Positions 1 to 5,662 of a stretch of DNA of 19,653 nt are shown piece after piece (the first letter of the stretch is position 1; the number at the start of each line of letters is the position of its first letter). The notes under the pieces were generated by a model that worked only from the letters and a program-made list of their open reading frames with translations, was not told the DNA's origin and made no database searches. Source of the DNA: an uncultured Eubacteriales bacterium (GTDB taxonomy: Bacteria > Bacillota > Clostridia > Peptostreptococcales > Anaerovoracaceae); assembly GCA_900542245.1 (NCBI GenBank), contig UQMQ01000031.1, positions 1 to 19,653 of the forward strand, read 5' to 3'. The position numbers were made by a program, and so were the translations under genes.

Positions 1-710
1 TAGAGGACAGCGGAGAGAGTGCGGCAGGCGAAGCGGTCGAGGGAGAGGCGGCAGCAGACGAAGCCGCGCCGGGCGAGATTCCAAACGCGCAGGTATTGGC
101 TGAGGCTATGCGGCATGTGGATTACAGCAAGGTTGAGATCGACGGGAATACAGTGCGGCTTGTGGACCCAAAGATGGAGCTGGATCTGGGCGGCATCGCC
201 AAGGGCTATATCGCCGACCGGGTGACGGCATTTCTGGAAGAGAAAGGCGTGCGGAGTGCGATTGTTGATTTAGGCGGTAACATCGTCGCACTCGGCGGCA
301 AGACGCGGTCAATGCTTGATACCGAGGCGGGGGAAACAGACTTCCGCATCGGCATCAAAGACCCGCAGTCCGAGGGCGGTGCGCTGCTCGGCACCTTGCC
401 TGCATCGAATCTGACGGTGGTAACTTCGGGAACGTATGAACGATATTTTATCGCGGACGGCAAGAAGTATCACCACATTTTGGACAGCGAGACGGGCTAT
501 CCGACCGATACCGATGTCTTGTCCGCGACCATCATCGCCGCGAAGGGGCGCTCTGTCGATTGTGACGGGCTTTCGACAACTTGCCTGGCGCTGGGTATCG
601 AAAACGCCCTCGCGCTGGTAAACAGCATCGAGGGCGTGGAAGCGATCCTGGTCGATAAGGACGGGAAGGTGTATCAGACCAGCGAGGCGCTCAACTTCGC
701 AAAAGCGTAG
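1..710 (+). CDS. apbE: FAD:protein FMN transferase ApbE, 3' part (5' end outside window)
   Basis: ApbE attaches FMN from FAD to a Thr/Ser of flavoprotein targets such as Rnf/Nqr subunits and extracellular FMN-binding domains, using Mg2+. The frame is open from the left edge (first full codon at 3) to TAG at 708-710. Seen: the family blocks LDLGGIAKGYIADRV, VDLGGNIVALGG, a YHHILDSETGYP block and a following SVDCDGLSTTCLALG block. These correspond to the FAD- and metal-binding C-terminal half, so the product should be functional if the N-terminus is intact. Odd: the first ~30 visible residues form an acidic Ala/Glu/Gly-rich stretch just before the conserved 'AEAMRHVDYSKVEI' segment; I read this as a low-complexity insertion in a surface loop. 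No FMN-acceptor protein is visible in the window, so its target is unknown. Any signal or lipoprotein peptide would lie upstream of the window. Confidence 0.93.
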   Translation, partial: EDSGESAAGEAVEGEAAADEAAPGEIPNAQVLAEAMRHVDYSKVEIDGNTVRLVDPKMELDLGGIAKGYIADRVTAFLEEKGVRSAIVDLGGNIVALGGKTRSMLDTEAGETDFRIGIKDPQSEGGALLGTLPASNLTVVTSGTYERYFIADGKKYHHILDSETGYPTDTDVLSATIIAAKGRSVDCDGLSTTCLALGIENALALVNSIEGVEAILVDKDGKVYQTSEALNFAKA

Positions 711-816
711 CCGCGGCACGCAGCCCGCAGCGCAGCAGGATCAGCTTCCGGTCATACGATCGGCAGCGAAGGTGTAGGGCGAGGCATGCAGCGCACCAAC
801 GAATCAAAATACGATA

Positions 817-904
817 AAACGCCCGCGTTTGGTTTCGCAGGGGCTTTGCACAGGAGGTGGTAAGCGCCTCGCACAAAGCCCCAGGAGATTCAACGCGGGC
901 GTTT
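817..904. terminator. Nested hairpin between convergent genes (bidirectional terminator candidate)
   Basis: A perfect 13-bp inverted repeat (AAACGCCCGCGTT at 817-829, AACGCGGGCGTTT at 892-904) encloses a second 9-bp repeat (GGGGCTTTG at 840-848, CAAAGCCCC at 874-882). Inside that is a third stem (854-859 with 865-870, one G-U pair). T-rich DNA follows on both strands (TATTTTTCTTTG on +, TTTTATCGTATTTT on -). It sits between the apbE stop and the stop codon of the - strand gene, so termination in both directions is the simplest reading. Confidence 0.7.
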
Positions 905-909
905 CCTGT

Positions 910-2409
910 CTATTTTTCTTTGTTATTTTTGAGGATCATTCTGCCGTACTTGGAGGAGTAGGTCCAGTATTTGGAGCTCAGCTTCGGGCAGTTTGCCGCT
1001 TTGACGGAAGAAACTTTGCTGGCCTTGGCAACCCATTTATGCCAGGTAACGAATCCCCAGCCGTAAGCCTTGCCGGAGCCGGTGTAGTAGTTGTCGTAGA
1101 TGTTGCGTTTTTTCGCCATCTCTGCGCCCTCATAACCGCCGATAACCTGTCCTTTGAACGCGCCCTTTGTGGAGACTTTGACCTTGCCGGTATTGTAATT
1201 GTTTACAACCTTATTATCCCAAGGATCTGCATAGCCGGAAATACCGCCGACAAAAGCAACGCCTGTTACCGTTACACTGCCTGTGTTGTAGCAGTTGCGC
1301 ATATCTACGACTGCGCCGCTGACACCGCCGATTTTATTGTCCTCTGCTTTCTTCGCGCCGGACATTTTTACGGTGACAGCGCCTTTGTTGTAGGACTGGC
1401 TGACTTTCGGGAGATATGCACCGAGCCCGCCGACATAAATACCCCGGTAGGATTTGCCGCTGAAGCTGACTGCGCCCTTGTTGTAGCATTTGCTTGCCGA
1501 TTTGGTTACCGAGCCAAAGACACCACCTACCCGGTGCGGGTCTACGGCTTCGACGGTCGCGCTCATGCTGACCTTACCGGTATTGCTGCAGGAAACTGCG
1601 GTATCGACTTCAACTGCAACCCCTGCAGCAATACACGCGTCGTTCATGCTTCCGTTTCCGATCGCCGATACGCTGATCGCGCCGGAGTTTTTACAGGAGG
1701 TTGCCTTTCCGACATTGAGAACAACACCTGCTGCGCTGATCGACGCTGCCTCGATGCTGCCGCTGATGCTGATTTTACCGCTGTTGGAGCAGTTTTTCAT
1801 GGAACCTGCCGAGCCGATGAAGCCGGCAACTCCCGCTGCGCTGCTTCCTTCGTCAGCGTTGGTAATTGTAATGTCCGCGCTATTTTTGCAGTTTGTCAGT
1901 GTGCCGCCTTCATAGCTGTAGGCAACGATGCCTGCGGCTGTGCTCAAAGATTTGCCGACAATTTTGCCGGAAACACTGATATCGGTGAATTTACAGTTCT
2001 CGGAAGCTGCAACCAGCGCAGCTACAGTGCCTGCTTGATTGAGACTGATGTTGACCTCCGTCATCTTCAGGTTTTTGAAGGTCGCGTTTTTCGCGTAGCC
2101 AAACAATGCGGCCTGCTCAGTCCAGTCTGCGCTTGCGGTGTAGGTATAGCCTTTGATCGTGTGACCGTTGCCGTCCAAGGTGCCGGTGAACGGCGCATCA
2201 TAGCTTGTGAACAGGATCAGATTGGCAGGGACTTCGATGTCGTTCGCCAGATAATAGCTGCCGGCCGGGTTGCTTGCCATCGCCTTGAGATCGTCCGCCG
2301 TTGAGATCGCAGTGCCGCTTGCTGCATAGGCAGGCATAGCTGCGAAGCTCATGCTCAGTACGACGGTGAGCATCAAAAGGATAGATAGGAATTTGCGATT
2401 CTTTTTCAT
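910..2409 (-). CDS. Secreted beta-helix / GLUG-like repeat surface protein
   Basis: A 499-residue exported protein with no catalytic motif that I recognise. The start is the ATG at 2409, after AGAAGG; the frame is open further upstream but only there does a classic signal peptide begin (residues 1-30, ending MPAYAA). The mature protein opens with the ISTADDLKAMA.../YYLANDIEV type of block that starts many GLUG-like and parallel beta-helix proteins. It then runs in imperfect ~33-residue repeats, each with a C/S/N-[KSY]-N-[ST]-G-x-[IV] turn: Cys139, 174, 207, 239, 274, 308, Ser339, Cys373, Asn404, Asn440. The C-terminus (KYWTYSSKYGRMILKNN) has no LPXTG motif or membrane anchor, so how it stays on the cell is unclear. 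It lies 104 bp downstream of the transglutaminase-like gene and is probably co-transcribed. Likely an adhesin or matrix protein, by inference only. Confidence 0.85.
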   Translation of the reverse strand: MKKNRKFLSILLMLTVVLSMSFAAMPAYAASGTAISTADDLKAMASNPAGSYYLANDIEVPANLILFTSYDAPFTGTLDGNGHTIKGYTYTASADWTEQAALFGYAKNATFKNLKMTEVNISLNQAGTVAALVAASENCKFTDISVSGKIVGKSLSTAAGIVAYSYEGGTLTNCKNSADITITNADEGSSAAGVAGFIGSAGSMKNCSNSGKISISGSIEAASISAAGVVLNVGKATSCKNSGAISVSAIGNGSMNDACIAAGVAVEVDTAVSCSNTGKVSMSATVEAVDPHRVGGVFGSVTKSASKCYNKGAVSFSGKSYRGIYVGGLGAYLPKVSQSYNKGAVTVKMSGAKKAEDNKIGGVSGAVVDMRNCYNTGSVTVTGVAFVGGISGYADPWDNKVVNNYNTGKVKVSTKGAFKGQVIGGYEGAEMAKKRNIYDNYYTGSGKAYGWGFVTWHKWVAKASKVSSVKAANCPKLSSKYWTYSSKYGRMILKNNKEK

Positions 2410-2513
2410 TTGTATGCCTTCTTTCGTTTTTATTTGCGTTTGCGCGCGCAGCGATGCGGCGTTGATCGGTGATCGGCATCGATGATAATCTGCGCGGGCT
2501 GCGCTACAGGTGG

Positions 2514-3698
2514 CTATTTCAGTCCCTTGACCTCCAGCAGCATATGCGAGGTTGCGAGCTGCTCCGGTGTCGGGTCGAAATAGATATAGTTGGTCAGACC
2601 GGTGTAGGTCCAGGTGTTGGAAGTTCTGTTCCACTTATTGCTGTTGCCCGGGGTGGCATCAACGGTGATCCAGCGACCGTCTACATAGCACTCGTTCCAC
2701 CAGTGGTCAAGCTCGGTGATATCAGATTCTGTCGACCAAGTATGAAAGCCATCTGTGACGCTGAGACTGATATGGTGTCCGTTGACGATTCTCGTCGGGA
2801 TGCCCTGCGCTCTCGCCAGCGCGCAGACTGCTGCCGCATAGCCGACGCAGGTTGTTGCGACCTTACCGTTTTCGCTGTTCGCGCTCTTTTTGTTGTTTCT
2901 CAGATTGTAAAGATTGAGGTAAGGGTCGATATATTGCCTTGTGCCCGAAGAGAAAGCGATATTGTCATAGTAGAAGTTTTCTGCGACGTATTCGTAGATC
3001 TTCAGCAGTTTTTCGTAGTCTGTGCTTGCGCCCTTGACGATCTGATCAGAAACGGTCTTGAAGTATTTGACCTTCTTCTTGGTGACAGAGGCGACTTTTT
3101 TGCTCACCGGATCGCGGAAGCAAATGCTCTTGACATCGCTGAGGTTGGTCTTTTTGAATGCGGACGGTTTCTTCTTGCTGTTGGCGTTCTTATCGATGCG
3201 GGCGTTTTCCTTGATGATCGCATCATACTGCAGGATGGAGAACTGGCCGTCTGTGACGCGGAACGCGCAGTTCTTGTAGATGACCGGATTGTCTCTTGCA
3301 CCGATTTTTTTGGTAATCTGCAGAATATAGTTACCGCTCATAGCGCCGGTGCGTGCGGTCGTATTCGGTAGTGAAAAGGTAAATTGGCAGTAATCTCCCA
3401 TATCGTTCGGATAAACGCGACCGACCCAAACGCCGCCGGTGTTGCCGACCTTGATGACATTAAAGTTGTACTCCGAAGCGACGACAGGTGTTTCCACCTC
3501 GATATCCAGGGTGCTGCCGTTTGCAGTCACTTTTACAAAATTATGCTCAACGTTTTCGCTGGATACCAGAGCCTGTACCTCGGTCGGCGAGCCTGCGCTC
3601 TTGAGCGCGGCGGATGCCGGTGCAGGGATCATGCTCAAAACCAGAGCGAAAGCCAAAAGCAATGTCATTTTCATTTTCATTTTCATTTTCATTTTCAT
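2514..3698 (-). CDS. Secreted transglutaminase-like (cysteine protease fold) protein
   Basis: A 394-residue exported protein. The start at 3698 is fixed by AGGAGG (3705-3710) six bases upstream of the first ATG of a run of ATGAAA hexamers, giving an N-terminus of alternating Met-Lys, then a hydrophobic core and cleavage near ASA-ALK (residue 30). An N-terminal beta-rich region (about 40-150) precedes a transglutaminase-like core at about 225-375. The Cys-His-Asp triad is visible as TTC284VGYAAAVCALARAQG, H332WWNE and D347ATPG. Family members cleave or cross-link peptides or modify cell-surface polymers; the substrate here cannot be told. It is the first gene of a two-gene operon with the beta-helix protein, which could be a substrate or partner (inference). 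A MerR-type regulator is divergent. Confidence 0.88.
   Translation of the reverse strand: MKMKMKMKMKMTLLLAFALVLSMIPAPASAALKSAGSPTEVQALVSSENVEHNFVKVTANGSTLDIEVETPVVASEYNFNVIKVGNTGGVWVGRVYPNDMGDYCQFTFSLPNTTARTGAMSGNYILQITKKIGARDNPVIYKNCAFRVTDGQFSILQYDAIIKENARIDKNANSKKKPSAFKKTNLSDVKSICFRDPVSKKVASVTKKKVKYFKTVSDQIVKGASTDYEKLLKIYEYVAENFYYDNIAFSSGTRQYIDPYLNLYNLRNNKKSANSENGKVATTCVGYAAAVCALARAQGIPTRIVNGHHISLSVTDGFHTWSTESDITELDHWWNECYVDGRWITVDATPGNSNKWNRTSNTWTYTGLTNYIYFDPTPEQLATSHMLLEVKGLK
3666..3698 (-). repeat. Hexanucleotide repeat (ATGAAA)5-ATG at the start codon
   Basis: Five perfect ATGAAA units plus a final ATG form the start of the transglutaminase-like gene. Every unit supplies an in-frame ATG and a Lys codon, so gain or loss of units would leave the frame intact but alter the positive charge of the signal peptide and the distance from the AGGAGG to downstream ATGs. 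Confidence 0.95.
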
Positions 3699-3809
3699 TT
3701 GTAGCCTCCTTTGTATTCGTTGTGCGTACAGGGGAACGATTTTTGCCGATTCGTTGTTCCTATTATGATTGTATTTCCTCTTTCGGTAAAAGTCCAGCTT
3801 CAATTTCCC

Positions 3810-3838
3810 TTGACATGAATTGTAGCATTCGATATAGT
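3810..3838 (+). promoter_or_regulatory. Promoter of the MerR-type regulator gene
   Basis: TTGACA (3810-3815), a 17-bp spacer and TATAGT (3833-3838) form a near-consensus housekeeping promoter. It overlaps the divergent 19-bp-spacer promoter, so a regulator bound there could also control its own synthesis. Confidence 0.7.
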
Positions 3839-3841
3839 ATA

Positions 3842-3872
3842 AGTATACCTTAGACACCGATGTTCAAGTCAA
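3842..3872 (-). promoter_or_regulatory. Promoter of the surface operon with a 19-bp spacer (MerR-type)
   Basis: On the - strand, TTGACT (3867-3872) and TATACT (3842-3847) are separated by exactly 19 bp, the unusually long spacing typical of promoters activated by MerR-family proteins. The spacer carries an imperfect dyad (ACTTGAACA facing ACCTTAGACA on the opposite strand). Transcription would start near 3835, leaving a leader of about 135 nt. Confidence 0.62.
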
Positions 3873-3940
3873 GTATTATTGCAAAAAAAGCATAAATTTT
3901 TTTCGAAATCGGTCGAACCAGACCGGGAAAGTGAGCGCTT

Positions 3941-4738
3941 ATGATAGAAAAAGACAACAAACAGCTTTTTCGGATGAATGAGGTGATCAAAGCGGTCGGC
4001 ATCACGCGCCGCATTCTGATCAACTATGAGGAGCATGGATTGGTAGCGCCTGCCACTGCCCGCAACGAACATGGCTTTCGCTACTATACGGCAGACAATA
4101 TCGTGCATATCCGTCTGATCCGCACCCTGCAGAATCTGGGACTTTCTCTGGATGAAATTAGAGAATATTTCAATGATTCGGGCGAGCTTGATACGCAGAT
4201 TGACAGATTGACCCAACTGCGTAACCGAATCGATCAGTACATCGCGCACCTGCGCTTGCGCCAGGCAAATCTGGCAGAGCAGGAGGTGCTGCAGGTATCA
4301 CTCCCCGAATTTCGCGCGTTTTGCAGACCGTTTCATGGGAAAACGCTTGCACAAAAAACCGCAGAGCTGCGGCAGTGCTATATCGAAGCGATCACAGACT
4401 ACAGCCTGGATATCGAAAACAAAATGTGTGTTCAAATGCCGATTGACGAGCCGGACAGCGGGATGTATGTCATTCCGGTCACAGCAGAGAGTGAAGGCTG
4501 CGAAATCAAACAGTTTCCGGCGATTGCATCTGCTCTTTGCATCTACTACCGCGGTGCATATGAAAATTTTCCGAAGGTGCATGCGCAATTACTCGCCTAT
4601 GCAAAGCAGCATCGGATGACACCACACGGTTTCTTTCGCAACATCTATATGGAGGGTCCGCCGACCCATGGCGCGAATAAGGACGCTTACCTGACCCAGA
4701 TCGCGTTGCCGATCAAATTTGTGACCGTCGAGCCGTAA
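3941..4738 (+). CDS. MerR-family transcriptional regulator with GyrI-like effector domain (BmrR type)
   Basis: 265 residues. The N-terminal winged helix-turn-helix of MerR proteins is clear (about 9-78: FRMNEVIKAVGITRRILINY, HGLVAPAT, GFRYYTADNIVHIRLIRTLQNLG). A dimerisation coiled coil follows (about 80-122). The C-terminal half (about 125-265) resembles the GyrI-like/BmrR ligand-binding fold (GMYVIPV, CIYYRGAYENFPKVHAQLLAYAKQH, PHGFFRNIYMEGP). BmrR-type proteins bind cationic or hydrophobic small molecules and untwist 19-bp-spacer promoters. The SD is weak (GGGAAAG). Odd: a drug-type sensor stands divergent from a surface-protein operon rather than an efflux pump. The most likely target is the - strand operon starting at 3698. 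Confidence 0.9.
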   Translation: MIEKDNKQLFRMNEVIKAVGITRRILINYEEHGLVAPATARNEHGFRYYTADNIVHIRLIRTLQNLGLSLDEIREYFNDSGELDTQIDRLTQLRNRIDQYIAHLRLRQANLAEQEVLQVSLPEFRAFCRPFHGKTLAQKTAELRQCYIEAITDYSLDIENKMCVQMPIDEPDSGMYVIPVTAESEGCEIKQFPAIASALCIYYRGAYENFPKVHAQLLAYAKQHRMTPHGFFRNIYMEGPPTHGANKDAYLTQIALPIKFVTVEP

Positions 4739-4751
4739 TTGGCGATGTCGT

Positions 4752-4787
4752 AAAAAGCCCCGGCGTTTGCTGCGCGCGGGGCTTTTT
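4752..4787. terminator. Bidirectional intrinsic terminator
   Basis: A perfect 11-bp stem (AAAAAGCCCCG at 4752-4762, CGGGGCTTTTT at 4777-4787) with A/T runs on both sides sits between the convergent regulator gene and the ECF S-component gene, and can end transcripts from both. Confidence 0.88.
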
Positions 4788-4809
4788 GCGTGGATGGATT
4801 TGCAATTGA

Positions 4810-5370
4810 TTACTTGACCTCGTCTAATCTGTAGGTGAAGTATTTCCTGGCAGGGGTCTTGTATAGTGCGGCGGCAAGGATGCTGGCGATGATCACGCCG
4901 GCTGCGAACTGACCGCAGTTTGCAGGCATGCTCAAAATGCCTGTCATGATGTTGCCTGCAAGGACTGCATCGGCAACGCCGTAGCCGAGCACCATCACAA
5001 GCCCTGCGATGATCATACCGATAATTTCGATCAGCGGCACGCCTGCGATTCTGAGCGATGCTTTATTACGATGGACCATGGCATCGATGAATAAGCCCAT
5101 GACGATCGCCATCAGACCCTTGATCACAAAGGTCCATGGTGCGAAAGCGACATAGCCGCCGAGCAGGTCTGCAAGGGCAGAACCGAAAGCTGCGGCAACT
5201 GCACCGTATTTTTTGCCGACGATGAGGACGCTTAAAAAAATCATTGCGTCACCCAGGTGTACATAGCCCTGGAACGGAGTCGGGATCTTGAAGGTATAGG
5301 TCGTTACTAAGACCAGACACATCATCATAGCTGTCATAACGATAGTATTTGTTTTGTCGGAAGTTCTCAT
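4810..5370 (-). CDS. ECF-type vitamin transporter S component (probably pyridoxine/B6)
   Basis: A 186-residue integral membrane protein with five to six hydrophobic segments. It carries the S-component pattern YVHLGDAMIFLSVLIVGKKYG followed by a GSALADLLGGY segment, which matches the riboflavin/DUF1393-like S-component group. S components bind a vitamin with high affinity and dock on a shared energising module (EcfA, EcfA', EcfT); no such genes are in the window, so it would use a module encoded elsewhere. Start: ATG at 5370, with GAGGTG (5377-5382) at good distance; the in-frame GTG at 5379 lies inside that SD and is less likely. It is divergent from a PdxR/MocR-type regulator, which is why I favour vitamin B6 as substrate (inference). 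Riboflavin or another vitamin remains possible. Confidence 0.85.
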   Translation of the reverse strand: MRTSDKTNTIVMTAMMMCLVLVTTYTFKIPTPFQGYVHLGDAMIFLSVLIVGKKYGAVAAAFGSALADLLGGYVAFAPWTFVIKGLMAIVMGLFIDAMVHRNKASLRIAGVPLIEIIGMIIAGLVMVLGYGVADAVLAGNIMTGILSMPANCGQFAAGVIIASILAAALYKTPARKYFTYRLDEVK

Positions 5371-5434
5371 CCTTGTCACCTCGATTACGATCTATATTTT
5401 TGTGATACTACACGCACGGCTTCATACTGCGTGA

Positions 5435-5522
5435 TGCTTTTCGGCAAATTTCAATCCGTCCGATAACTCGAGAAAAATCATGATTCGGAAAAGTGCTGCG
5501 CAGTGCCTTTCGACAAATTTCA
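5435..5522. promoter_or_regulatory. Pair of 19-bp direct repeats, candidate MocR/PdxR operators
   Basis: TGCTTTTCGGCAAATTTCA (5435-5453) and TGCCTTTCGACAAATTTCA (5504-5522) match at 17 of 19 positions in the same orientation, with starts 69 bp apart. They lie between the divergent ECF S-component and MocR genes. MocR-family regulators are known to bind paired direct repeats. Confidence 0.68.
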
Positions 5523-5579
5523 CTGGAAGAAAAGGCGAGTCACGCGTATGGATTGCAAGTGGAGTATCTTGATGTTATA

Positions 5580-5608
5580 TTGCTATTATACCGCAGATGT
5601 GTTATGAT
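5580..5608 (+). promoter_or_regulatory. Probable promoter of the MocR-type regulator
   Basis: TTGCTA (5580-5585), a 17-bp spacer and TATGAT (5603-5608) give a plausible promoter, with transcription starting near 5615, about 48 nt before the start codon. Confidence 0.5.
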
Positions 5609-5662
5609 TAAAATATTCAACCGGAATTATTTTTATAGATACAGATTGGAAAAGAGGCGAAA

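Noticed and set aside
829..2304. Long open frame on the + strand (491 codons), antisense to the repeat protein
   Set aside because: It is a shadow of the repetitive coding sequence on the - strand: no signal peptide, domain or SD, and it runs through the terminator hairpin. The - strand protein has a clear signal peptide and repeat pattern.
2469..3371. 300-codon open frame on + opposite the transglutaminase-like gene
   Set aside because: Valine/Asp/Cys-rich shadow composition with no recognisable motif; the - strand has an intact catalytic triad.
3666..3698. On/off phase variation by the ATGAAA repeat
   Set aside because: A 6-bp unit cannot shift the frame; only length and charge of the signal peptide or start spacing could vary.
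5371..5379. GTG at 5379 as start of the ECF S component
   Set aside because: It lies inside the GAGGTG that serves as SD for the ATG at 5370 and has no SD of its own.
5411..5433. Short inverted repeat CACGCA/TGCGTG upstream of the ECF gene
   Set aside because: Only 6 bp; expected by chance, and weaker than the 19-bp direct repeats nearby.
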